A DNA stretch of 5,267 bases from Oscillospiraceae bacterium (lineage in GTDB: Bacteria > Bacillota > Clostridia > Oscillospirales > QAMX01). The stretch lies in contig CACYBP010000060.1 in NCBI GenBank assembly GCA_902772625.1, forward strand, positions 1 through 5,267, read 5' to 3'. The notes under the pieces were generated by a model. That model saw nothing but the letters and a program-made list of their open reading frames with translations. It was not told where the DNA came from and ran no database searches. Shown here in pieces: positions 1-4,545 of this stretch. Both the position numbers and the translations under genes were made by a program. Positions within the stretch are counted from its first letter, which is position 1. Each line of letters begins with the position of its first letter.

Positions 1-156
1 GGCTACGGCGTGCAGGACATCCCCGCCATTCTGGAAGCCAGCGAAAAGGCCGGCGCCTCGTGGGTGGTGGTGGAGCAGGATATGCCCGCCAAGGGGCAGA
101 CCGCCCTGGAATCCGCCGCGCTCTCCCGCGATTATCTCAAAAAGCAGGGCTGGTGA
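1..156 (+). CDS. Sugar phosphate isomerase/epimerase-like protein, C-terminal end (5' truncated)
   Basis: Only the last 51 codons are present, read in frame from base 1 to a TGA at 154-156. The translated tail contains IPAILEASEKAGASW, then VVVEQD, then ALESAALSRDYLKKQGW. This matches the end of AP-endonuclease-2-fold TIM-barrel proteins annotated as sugar phosphate isomerase/epimerase (IolE- and xylose-isomerase-like). There the final strand ends in a W-x-VVEQD-type motif, followed by a helix with an S-x-x-YL(K) ending. Family members act in the cytoplasm and rearrange or epimerise sugars, inositols or keto-sugars. The substrate cannot be told from this fragment, and the metal-binding residues lie mostly upstream of the window. 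It is followed by a palindromic hairpin and, 70 bases on, by a hydrolase on the same strand, so the two may share a transcript. Confidence 0.8.
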   Translation, partial: GYGVQDIPAILEASEKAGASWVVVEQDMPAKGQTALESAALSRDYLKKQGW

Positions 157-169
157 TCCCAGCCTTCCC

Positions 170-197
170 GGGGCCGAAGAAAGCTTTCTTCGGCCCC
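170..197 (+). terminator. Perfect 28-bp palindrome, likely weak terminator or intercistronic hairpin
   Basis: The 28 bases are their own reverse complement, running from GGGGCCGAAG inward to a central AAGCTT and back out. As RNA this gives a stem of up to 12 bp with an AGCT loop. It starts 13 bases after the isomerase stop codon and is followed only by TTTCCC, so the U-tract is poor. The hydrolase start codon lies 29 bases beyond it, and that gap shows no promoter. A leaky terminator or an mRNA-stabilising intercistronic hairpin fits best. A binding site for a dimeric regulator is possible but unsupported. Confidence 0.7.
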
Positions 198-211
198 TTT
201 CCCACAACCTG

Positions 212-218
212 AAAGGAG
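212..218 (+). promoter_or_regulatory. Ribosome binding site of the alpha/beta hydrolase
   Basis: AAAGGAG lies eight bases before the ATG at 227. It begins 15 bases after the palindrome at 170-197, so the hairpin would leave the site free for ribosomes if the upstream transcript reads through. Confidence 0.8.
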
Positions 219-226
219 CTTTTCCC

Positions 227-1102
227 ATGCCGAAGGAAGTCATTCACATCAAAAACAATCCCACCCAGAAGGGCTTTGCCGAGATCACCCACGACGTAGT
301 CTTCTCCCGCGCCGGGGGCGAAGAGATCAAAATGTCCCTGATCCTGCCGAAGCCGGTGGAGGGCTCGAAGGTCCGGGACAAATACCCCCTGATCGTCTTT
401 CTGCAGGGCAGCGGCTGGACCGCCCCGTGCATTTATTACCAGATCCCCCAGATGTCGTACTTTGCCAAAAACGGCTACGCCGTGGCCATGATCACCCACC
501 GCAACTGCCGCGACAGCGTCCCCGGCAAGGACTTCCCCGCCTTCCTCATCGACACCAAGTGCGCGATCCGGTATCTGCGGGCCCACGCCGATGAATACGG
601 GATCGACAAGGAGCGCGTCGCCTTCTGGGGCACTTCCTCGGGCGGGAACACGGCGCTTCTGGTGGCTCTCACCGGAGACGATCCCCGCTACAAGACCGAA
701 TATCCCGAGGAAAGCGACGCGGTGAAGTGCGTGCTCGACTGCTTCGGCCCCTCGGACATGACCGACCAGGCCACCTGGCGCACCCCCGGCATCACCGAGC
801 TTCCGGAGGACAGCGTCTTCTATTACCTCACCGGCTCCCGCGATCCCTATTCTGAACGGATGAAGGAGATCAGCCCGATCCTCCTTCTCAAAGGGAAAAA
901 GTCGCTCCCGCCGATCCTTCTGATGCACGGCGACAAGGATATGGCCGTTCCCCTCTATCAGAGCGAGCGGATGTACGACGCCCTGCTCAAAGCGGGGCAC
1001 GACGCCGAGATGATCGTGGTGGAAGGCGCGCCGCACGAGGGCTCCTTCTGGACCGACGAGCTGATGGCGCTCGCCGCCGACTTCATCAAAAGAAAGCTCT
1101 GA
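227..1102 (+). CDS. Alpha/beta hydrolase, esterase/lipase-like
   Basis: This 291-residue protein is the normal length for a single-domain esterase of the acetyl-esterase/BD-FAE type. It should hydrolyse ester bonds of small or sugar-linked substrates. The nucleophile motif GTSSG is at residues 135-139 (Ser137). The HGDKDMAVP segment (234-242) supplies the acid, probably Asp238, and APHEG supplies His270. The oxyanion region usually written HGGGW reads QGSGW at 60-64, after a hydrophobic strand (PLIVFL). There is no signal peptide or membrane segment, so it is cytoplasmic. The start is supported by AAAGGAG at 212-218, eight bases before the ATG. It follows a sugar isomerase-like gene without a visible promoter of its own, so co-transcription and a role in sugar-ester breakdown are inferred; the substrate is unknown. 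A strong terminator follows the gene. The 354-codon minus-strand frame opposite is a shadow. Confidence 0.92.
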   Translation: MPKEVIHIKNNPTQKGFAEITHDVVFSRAGGEEIKMSLILPKPVEGSKVRDKYPLIVFLQGSGWTAPCIYYQIPQMSYFAKNGYAVAMITHRNCRDSVPGKDFPAFLIDTKCAIRYLRAHADEYGIDKERVAFWGTSSGGNTALLVALTGDDPRYKTEYPEESDAVKCVLDCFGPSDMTDQATWRTPGITELPEDSVFYYLTGSRDPYSERMKEISPILLLKGKKSLPPILLMHGDKDMAVPLYQSERMYDALLKAGHDAEMIVVEGAPHEGSFWTDELMALAADFIKRKL

Positions 1103-1146
1103 CGGCCCGGACGAGCCGGAAAAGAGATTATATCCTGAATATCGCG

Positions 1147-1179
1147 AAAAAGCCCTCCCCCGATGGGGGAAGGCTTTTT
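1147..1179. terminator. Two-way intrinsic terminator between convergent genes
   Basis: AAAAAGCC at 1147-1154 pairs with GGCTTTTT at 1172-1179. Inside this, TCCCCC (1156-1161) pairs with GGGGGA (1165-1170), leaving one C/A mismatch and a GAT loop. Either strand reads a GC-rich stem ending in five T, so it can stop the hydrolase transcript from the left and the VOC-GNAT transcript from the right. It lies 45 bases after the hydrolase stop and 44 bases beyond the GNAT stop. This is the best terminator in the window. Confidence 0.93.
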
Positions 1180-1188
1180 CGTCGCCGG

Positions 1189-1216
1189 GGCTTGCCCGCA
1201 AGCCGGTGTGTCCGGC
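1189..1216 (-). repeat. Two overlapping small dyads downstream of the GNAT gene
   Basis: GGCTTGC at 1189-1195 is the reverse complement of GCAAGCC at 1198-1204. GCCGG at 1202-1206 is the reverse complement of CCGGC at 1212-1216. The dyads share bases 1202-1204, so only one can form fully at a time. They fill the space between the GNAT stop and the two-way terminator and probably form the 3' untranslated end of that transcript. No T-tract follows, so they are not terminators themselves. A REP-like repeat is possible but cannot be judged from one copy. Confidence 0.45.
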
Positions 1217-1222
1217 GAACGG

Positions 1223-1627
1223 TTATATTCTTTTCAGGAAAAAGTATTCAGAGTAGCCGTTTTCAGGATTATCATAGCTGCCGACCCGCCGATATCCCAA
1301 CGCTTCATAGAAATCCTTGCCCTGCCAGTTGAAGGTATCGAGACGGATCGTATCCGCTCCCAAAGCTTTTGCTCTCTTTTCCATCTCCGCGATCAGCTTT
1401 TTCCCATAGCCCTTTCTTCTATAGGCCTCGTCAACAAATACCGTCGATACGTACAGGATTTTATAGGCCGTCATGCAGGCGTCCAGTCCGGCGATAAGCT
1501 TATCATCCTCTGCGATGCCTATCCGGATCCGCCCTTCCGGCTTACAGCCGATATGCTTCTCGTCATACTCGTTAAGTTTATTCTCGATATACGCGGCCTG
1601 TTCTTCCGTCAAGTCTGTTATTTTCAT
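1223..1627 (-). CDS. GNAT family N-acetyltransferase
   Basis: This 134-residue protein is close to the usual length of a single GNAT domain, which moves an acetyl group from acetyl-CoA to an amine. Strand beta4 and motif A read VSTVFVDEAYRRKGYGKKLI (about 60-79). The R-R-K-G-Y-G loop at 70-75 fits the Q/R-x-x-G-x-G/A site that holds the CoA pyrophosphate. Motif B reads LDTFNWQGKDFYEALGYRR (about 96-114), the common 'N-x-x-A-x-x-FYEx-x-GF' ending in variant form. The substrate cannot be predicted. The protein is cytoplasmic. The start has GAGGGA at 1631-1636, a short spacing of three to four bases. The gene begins 21 bases after the VOC stop codon, so the two form one operon. By hand count its body is about 50% GC against roughly 60-65% around it, which suggests acquisition from elsewhere. 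Confidence 0.92.
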   Translation of the reverse strand: MKITDLTEEQAAYIENKLNEYDEKHIGCKPEGRIRIGIAEDDKLIAGLDACMTAYKILYVSTVFVDEAYRRKGYGKKLIAEMEKRAKALGADTIRLDTFNWQGKDFYEALGYRRVGSYDNPENGYSEYFFLKRI

Positions 1628-1648
1628 GATTCCCTCACTGATCCCGGT

Positions 1649-2059
1649 TTATGGATCCTTCTTTTCGTACGGTTTGTTCCACGAACCGATTTCTATGAGA
1701 TTCCCTTCCGGGTCGGCGATATAGCACGTCCTTTGTCCCCAGGGCTCGGTCGTGGGCTCCAATACCGGTACGGCGCCCTTTTCGACCGCCTTTTGAAACT
1801 CGGCGTCCACTTCCTCAAACGCGTCGACGTACAGCGCGATCTCGAAATGCCCGTTTATTCCCCTGGCGTATTCATACCTCCGGCCGGTCATCGCTTCAAA
1901 ATCCTTTCTGCCGTACAGTAAAAACAGCGTTCCGTCCTTCACGAGATACACGTTTCCCTCCTCCCCGGACTCTTTGATTTCAAAGCCGAGAACGTCCCGG
2001 TAGAACCGGATCATGCTGCCCAGATCCCTGACAAATACGCCGAACCCGTCCAATCTCAT
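1649..2059 (-). CDS. VOC superfamily protein (glyoxalase/bleomycin-resistance/dioxygenase fold)
   Basis: This 136-residue protein carries two beta-alpha-beta-beta-beta modules typical of the vicinal oxygen chelate fold. Module one starts MRLDGFGVFVRDLGSMIRFY and continues through RDVLGFEI (to about 28). Module two starts near GHFEIALYVDAFEEVDAEF (70-88) and ends CYIADPEGNLIEIGSW (112-127). The ADPEGNLIEI segment is the family's most conserved stretch and holds the last metal ligand, Glu123. His71 and Glu73 lie where the second-module ligand is expected, but the usual first-strand His is Gly5. Metal use and catalysis are therefore uncertain. Relatives include glyoxalase I, thiol transferases that inactivate fosfomycin, and drug-binding proteins; none can be assigned here. 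GGAGG at 2066-2070 sits six bases before the ATG. No promoter is visible just upstream, so it is probably transcribed with the DinB gene. Confidence 0.92.
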   Translation of the reverse strand: MRLDGFGVFVRDLGSMIRFYRDVLGFEIKESGEEGNVYLVKDGTLFLLYGRKDFEAMTGRRYEYARGINGHFEIALYVDAFEEVDAEFQKAVEKGAVPVLEPTTEPWGQRTCYIADPEGNLIEIGSWNKPYEKKDP

Positions 2060-2107
2060 AAGCCGCCTCCTTCAAAGCGCGTTTTCCTTCCGTCGTTCTC
2101 TTCCGAA

Positions 2108-2128
2108 GCGCCGGCCTGCATGCGGCGC
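2108..2128. repeat. Inverted repeat in the DinB-VOC intergenic region
   Basis: GCGCCG at 2108-2113 pairs with CGGCGC at 2123-2128 around a nine-base loop containing GCATGC. It lies next to the larger hairpin at 2132-2158. A third pairing, GGCGCG (2124-2129) with CGCGCC (2149-2154), would exclude both. No T-tract follows on the minus strand. In DNA this rich in G and C, such pairings can arise by chance. Confidence 0.45.
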
Positions 2129-2131
2129 GAA

Positions 2132-2166
2132 GGGAGGCGCTTTTTCGCCGCGCCTCCCCGTTTTTT
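2132..2166 (+). terminator. Plus-strand intrinsic terminator-like hairpin at the 3' end of the DinB gene
   Basis: GGGAGGCGC at 2132-2140 is the exact reverse complement of GCGCCTCCC at 2150-2158, with a nine-base loop. CG and then six T (2161-2166) follow on the plus strand, the classic intrinsic terminator form. The genes on both sides run on the minus strand, where the stem is followed by TTCGCG and has no U-tract. The last T (2166) belongs to the DinB stop codon read in reverse. It may stop antisense transcription, or it may be a processing or stability hairpin between DinB and VOC on the minus strand. Confidence 0.65.
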
Positions 2167-2870
2167 CAAATAAACTCTCCCGTCAGGGCGGGAAGATGCA
2201 TCAGATGGTGCATGGTCAGGGGCGTCAGGATCATTTCCGCGCCGGTGAGCCTTCCCCAGAACACCAGAAGCCACACCGAGCGGAAATCGGCGGTCACACC
2301 GCCCTCTTCCAGGATCCGCATGACGGTTTCCTCCCGCGCCATGCTCCGCATGGCCTTCATGTCCATCTCCCCGATGACGCGGCGCGTGTTCTTTCCCACC
2401 GCGATCATATAGGCCCATAGAGCGTCGAGGTCGATCCCCTCCCCGAAGGCCCTCGCCTCCTCCGGAGTCAGGGCGTTGCCGGTATCGGTGATGGGAGAGC
2501 CGATCCGCTCCTTCCAGGTCTTGTCGAAGATCTGATCCTTTCCGGCGATCAGGATGTTGCTCACCAGATCCTCGATCCGGTAGATATGCCAGAAGAGCCA
2601 CACCGCGGGGACCCGGTCGGTCCCGGCGTAATGGAGATCGGTATCCCAGATCTGCCGGGGGACGAGGAGATTCTTCTTCCCCTCCTTCAGCGCGGCGAAG
2701 GCGCGGTCGGCTAAAGTCTCCCCGCTTCTTCCGGACACCAGGGCGGGATGGGTCCGGGCGTGGGCGTCCAGCGCGGCTCTTCTGACCTCCCCGATCTCAT
2801 CCCCCGAAAGGGCGTGATAAAGGGCGTCGTACTCCGCCCGGTACCGGGCGATTATCTCCTCGCGGTCCAT
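2166..2870 (-). CDS. DinB-family protein (four-helix bundle, putative metal-dependent)
   Basis: This 234-residue protein belongs to the DinB/YfiT-like helical-bundle superfamily. WLFWHIYRIEDLVSNILIAG (91-110) holds the first expected metal-ligand His95. GRLTGAEMILTPLTMHHLMHLPAL (206-229) holds the closing H-x-x-x-H pair, His221 and His225. The DTDLHYAGTDRVPAVWLFWH and ITDTGNALTPEEA stretches resemble a DinB group I know from Firmicutes. Superfamily members include thiol S-transferases and maleylpyruvate isomerases; the family name comes from a DNA-damage-induced gene. The reaction here is not known. The open frame extends 18 codons further upstream, but CCCTCCC at 2877-2883 (GGGAGGG on the minus strand), six bases before the ATG at 2870, and a promoter whose -10 lies inside that extension both point to the shorter start. 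It follows the MATE gene by 81 bases and has its own promoter. VOC and GNAT lie downstream. Confidence 0.88.
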   Translation of the reverse strand: MDREEIIARYRAEYDALYHALSGDEIGEVRRAALDAHARTHPALVSGRSGETLADRAFAALKEGKKNLLVPRQIWDTDLHYAGTDRVPAVWLFWHIYRIEDLVSNILIAGKDQIFDKTWKERIGSPITDTGNALTPEEARAFGEGIDLDALWAYMIAVGKNTRRVIGEMDMKAMRSMAREETVMRILEEGGVTADFRSVWLLVFWGRLTGAEMILTPLTMHHLMHLPALTGEFI

Positions 2871-2876
2871 TTGCGT

Positions 2877-2883
2877 CCCTCCC
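2877..2883 (-). promoter_or_regulatory. Ribosome binding site of the DinB gene
   Basis: On the minus strand this reads GGGAGGG, six bases before the ATG at 2870. It decides the start: the in-frame ATG codons further upstream (within 2871-2924) overlap the promoter region and could not be translated from its predicted transcript. Confidence 0.85.
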
Positions 2884-2895
2884 TGTTTTTCCCTC

Positions 2896-2924
2896 ATGAT
2901 AACACAGGACCGCGGCCAAAGCAA
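2896..2924 (-). promoter_or_regulatory. Sigma-A-type promoter of the DinB gene, extended -10
   Basis: On the minus strand TTGCTT (2924-2919) is followed by exactly 17 bases and TATCAT (2901-2896). TGT directly before the -10 gives the TGn extension. Transcription should begin near 2889, leaving a leader of about 18 bases that just contains the ribosome binding site. The promoter starts 28 bases past the MATE stop codon, so DinB, VOC and GNAT can be expressed apart from MATE. Confidence 0.75.
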
Positions 2925-2937
2925 GCCACGGTCCGTG
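2903..2937. repeat. Imperfect dyad overlapping the DinB promoter and the MATE 3' end
   Basis: GGACCG (2907-2912) and GGC (2914-2916) pair with GCC (2925-2927) and CGGTCC (2929-2934), with one C/A mismatch. CAC (2903-2905) pairs with GTG (2935-2937) past a single bulged A. The loop is the eight bases 2917-2924, which contain the -35 hexamer, and the left arm fills most of the promoter spacer. As RNA from MATE it would form a stable 3' hairpin 14 bases after the stop codon, followed on the minus strand by TGTTATC, a poor U-tract. As DNA it could be an operator. Confidence 0.6.
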
Positions 2938-2951
2938 AACGATTGTCTTTT

Positions 2952-4337
2952 TCAGGCGTTTTCCGCCGCCATATTGTGCACCCAGATGCCCTTTTTCAGC
3001 ATCACGTACCCCACGACACATTTGATGAGATCGGCCAGCTGGCAGATGAGATAGAGCGGCAGGATGGGAAGCGGGGTGAAATTCACCAGGCAGAAGGCCA
3101 GGGGAATGGTGACGGCCCACATGAAGCCCGAATCGAAGATAAAGGTGATAACGGTCTTTCCGCCCGACCGGAGGGTGAAATAACAGGTGTGCAGGAAGGC
3201 GAAGATCGGCATGGTCAGGGCCGAGACCCGAAGGAAATTTCCGGCGTGATCCCTGACCGTGTCGGTGGTGTTGTAAAGAAGGGGGATATAAGGCGCGGCG
3301 ACGAACATGATCGCGCCGAACAAAAGCCCCATCGCCACGTTGAAGGCGATCAGCTTGCGCGCCCGGTCCCGCGCCTCGTCGGTCTCCCCGGCGCCCAGCG
3401 CCTGACCCACGATGATGGCCACGGCGCTTCCCATGGACATGCAGACCACGTTGAAGGTGTTGGTGACCGTGCCGGAAATATTCAGGGCCGCCACCACCGC
3501 AAGGCCCCGGGCCGAGTAAGCCTGGAGCGACGCCGCCACGCCCAGCGACCACAGAAACTCGTTCAGAAGCAGGGGGAAGCCCTTGATCAGAACGTTTTTC
3601 ACCAGACTCAGGCGCACCCGCAGCGTCTTGTAGACGCCCCGGAGGAAGCCGTATTCGCTCTTTTTCAGATGCACCGTCAGGATCACGATGCCGGTCTCCA
3701 CGAACCGGGAGATCACCGTGGCGATGGCCGCCCCCTCCACACCGAGGCGCGGGAAGCCGAAGTGCCCGAAGATCAGAAGATAGTTGAGGACGAGATTCGT
3801 CAATACCGCCGCGATCCCGGCCTTCATGGGAAGCACGGTCTTGCCGCATTCGCGTACCGTGCTGGCGTAGATATTCGTGGTCACGAAGGGGATGTTCCCG
3901 ATCAGCATGATCCGGAGATAGGCCATCCCGTGCTCCAGGGTCTTTCCCAGATCCCCCGCGCCTTCCCCGTCGGTGAGATAAAGCGAGATGAGCTGCCGCG
4001 GGAAGATCAGAAACACCGCGGCGAAGCCCACGAGCACGAAGGCGCCGATGAAAAGCTTGATGCGGAAGGTCTCCCGGACGCCCGCGTCGTTTTTCGAGCC
4101 GTAAAACTGCGAGGTAAAGATCCCCGCCCCCGAAAGGCCGCCGAAGATGCAGATGTTGAAGATCATCAGGAGCTGGTTGGCGATGGCCACGCCCGACATC
4201 TCCTCGGTGCCCACCGAGCCGAGCATGAGATTGTCCAGCAGGTTCACGAAATTCGATATGCTCGTCTGGATCACGATGGGGATCAGAACGGCGAAGAGCA
4301 TGGCGTAAAACGCCTTGTCACCGATATATTTTCTCAT
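2952..4337 (-). CDS. MATE family multidrug/toxin efflux transporter
   Basis: At 461 residues this is a full-length MATE antiporter, which exports cationic or amphipathic compounds across the cytoplasmic membrane using a Na+ or H+ gradient. Two homologous six-helix halves are visible, about 14-222 and 245-450. The first half begins with IPIVIQTSISNFVNLLDNLMLG, including Asp35 in the family's conserved first-helix region. SQFYGSKND (76-84) and VRECGKT (161-167) follow. In the second half the matching motifs are GQALGAGETDEARDRARK (311-328) and TLRSGGKT (388-395). Hydrophobic segments match the usual 12 helices, and the ends are charged. The frame is open for 100 codons further upstream, but GGGAGG at 4350-4345 lies seven bases before the ATG and the promoter is inside that extension. 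It heads a minus-strand run with DinB, VOC and GNAT. The substrate cannot be predicted. A 573-codon plus-strand frame opposite is a shadow. Confidence 0.95.
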   Translation of the reverse strand: MRKYIGDKAFYAMLFAVLIPIVIQTSISNFVNLLDNLMLGSVGTEEMSGVAIANQLLMIFNICIFGGLSGAGIFTSQFYGSKNDAGVRETFRIKLFIGAFVLVGFAAVFLIFPRQLISLYLTDGEGAGDLGKTLEHGMAYLRIMLIGNIPFVTTNIYASTVRECGKTVLPMKAGIAAVLTNLVLNYLLIFGHFGFPRLGVEGAAIATVISRFVETGIVILTVHLKKSEYGFLRGVYKTLRVRLSLVKNVLIKGFPLLLNEFLWSLGVAASLQAYSARGLAVVAALNISGTVTNTFNVVCMSMGSAVAIIVGQALGAGETDEARDRARKLIAFNVAMGLLFGAIMFVAAPYIPLLYNTTDTVRDHAGNFLRVSALTMPIFAFLHTCYFTLRSGGKTVITFIFDSGFMWAVTIPLAFCLVNFTPLPILPLYLICQLADLIKCVVGYVMLKKGIWVHNMAAENA

Positions 4338-4344
4338 CTGGGGA

Positions 4345-4350
4345 CCTCCC
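4345..4350 (-). promoter_or_regulatory. Ribosome binding site of the MATE gene
   Basis: On the minus strand this reads GGGAGG, seven bases before the ATG at 4337. It fixes the start of the 461-residue product against a frame that stays open to 4637. Confidence 0.85.
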
Positions 4351-4354
4351 GAAA

Positions 4355-4366
4355 GCCGCGTGCGGC
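4355..4366 (-). other. Small GC hairpin at the 5' end of the MATE transcript
   Basis: GCCGC at 4355-4359 and GCGGC at 4362-4366 are reverse complements two bases apart, so the RNA would form a four-base-pair stem with a four-base loop. With the predicted start near 4371, it occupies about +5 to +16, just before the ribosome binding site. Such 5' hairpins can protect mRNA from decay. No more specific role can be shown. Confidence 0.4.
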
Positions 4367-4377
4367 ACAGTATTCTG

Positions 4378-4406
4378 ATTGTATCACGCCCCTTTTCAAA
4401 AGTCAA
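4378..4406 (-). promoter_or_regulatory. Near-consensus sigma-A promoter of the MATE gene, extended -10
   Basis: On the minus strand TTGACT (4406-4401) is followed by 17 bases and TACAAT (4383-4378), with TGA before the -10. This is one base off consensus in each hexamer, the strongest promoter in the window. The predicted start near 4371 gives a leader of about 33 bases. CTTTT (4392-4396) and AAAAG (4398-4402) form a small dyad across the spacer and the edge of the -35, a possible but unproven repressor contact. Confidence 0.88.
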
Positions 4407-4438
4407 TTCCGAAAAGCCGCGCAAAACCGAAGAACCCC

Positions 4439-4467
4439 TTGCACCCGGCGGGGGAAGGTGGTATACT
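4439..4467 (+). promoter_or_regulatory. Sigma-A promoter for the unknown membrane gene and nnrE, extended -10
   Basis: TTGCAC at 4439-4444 is followed by 17 bases and TATACT at 4462-4467, with TGG before the -10. It points away from the MATE promoter; the two -35 boxes are 32 bases apart. Transcription would start near 4474, leaving a GC-rich leader of about 71 bases. Confidence 0.8.
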
Positions 4468-4474
4468 GAAACCG

Positions 4475-4522
4475 GGAACCGGAGGCGGCCGAAAGACGCG
4501 CCGCGCGCGCCGGAACCGCAGG
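4475..4522 (+). repeat. Short direct repeat in the GC-rich leader
   Basis: GGAACCGGAGG (4475-4485) recurs as GGAACCGCAGG (4512-4522) with one mismatch, 26 bases apart. Between the copies lies a run of mostly C and G (4498-4512). The leader could fold strongly, but no known riboswitch or upstream peptide is recognisable. Confidence 0.35.
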
Positions 4523-4534
4523 AATCTTTACGCC

Positions 4535-4540
4535 GAGGTG
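4535..4540 (+). promoter_or_regulatory. Ribosome binding site of the unknown membrane gene
   Basis: GAGGTG lies five bases before the ATG at 4546 (seven from GAGG). It supports this start over the frame's 77 extra upstream codons, which run back through the promoter and into the MATE gene. Confidence 0.75.
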
Positions 4541-4545
4541 GCTTT

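Noticed and set aside
137..1201. 354-codon minus-strand open frame opposite the hydrolase
   Set aside because: It crosses both flanking hairpins and has low-complexity shadow-like composition, while the plus-strand hydrolase has a full catalytic triad.
1163..1921. 252-codon plus-strand frame opposite GNAT and VOC
   Set aside because: It begins inside the two-way terminator loop, has no ribosome site, and covers two well-supported genes on the other strand.
1223..2165. Mobile element carrying VOC-GNAT
   Set aside because: Despite the GC drop, I found no transposase, terminal inverted repeats or target duplication at either edge.
2056..2601. 181-codon minus-strand frame overlapping DinB and running to the VOC start
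   Set aside because: It is another frame of the DinB coding strand, rich in Arg, Gly and Asp. The DinB frame carries the conserved His residues and runs unbroken to its stop, so I see no frameshift.
2748..4469. 573-codon plus-strand open frame opposite MATE and DinB
   Set aside because: The translation is mostly His, Arg, Gly, Asp, Glu and Gln with no fold-like pattern, as expected opposite a GC-rich gene with strong third-position bias. MATE on the other strand has clear family motifs, a ribosome site and a promoter.
4498..4512. Alternating CG run as a special DNA structure site
   Set aside because: It is short and lies in a GC-rich leader where such runs are expected by chance; nothing else supports a role.
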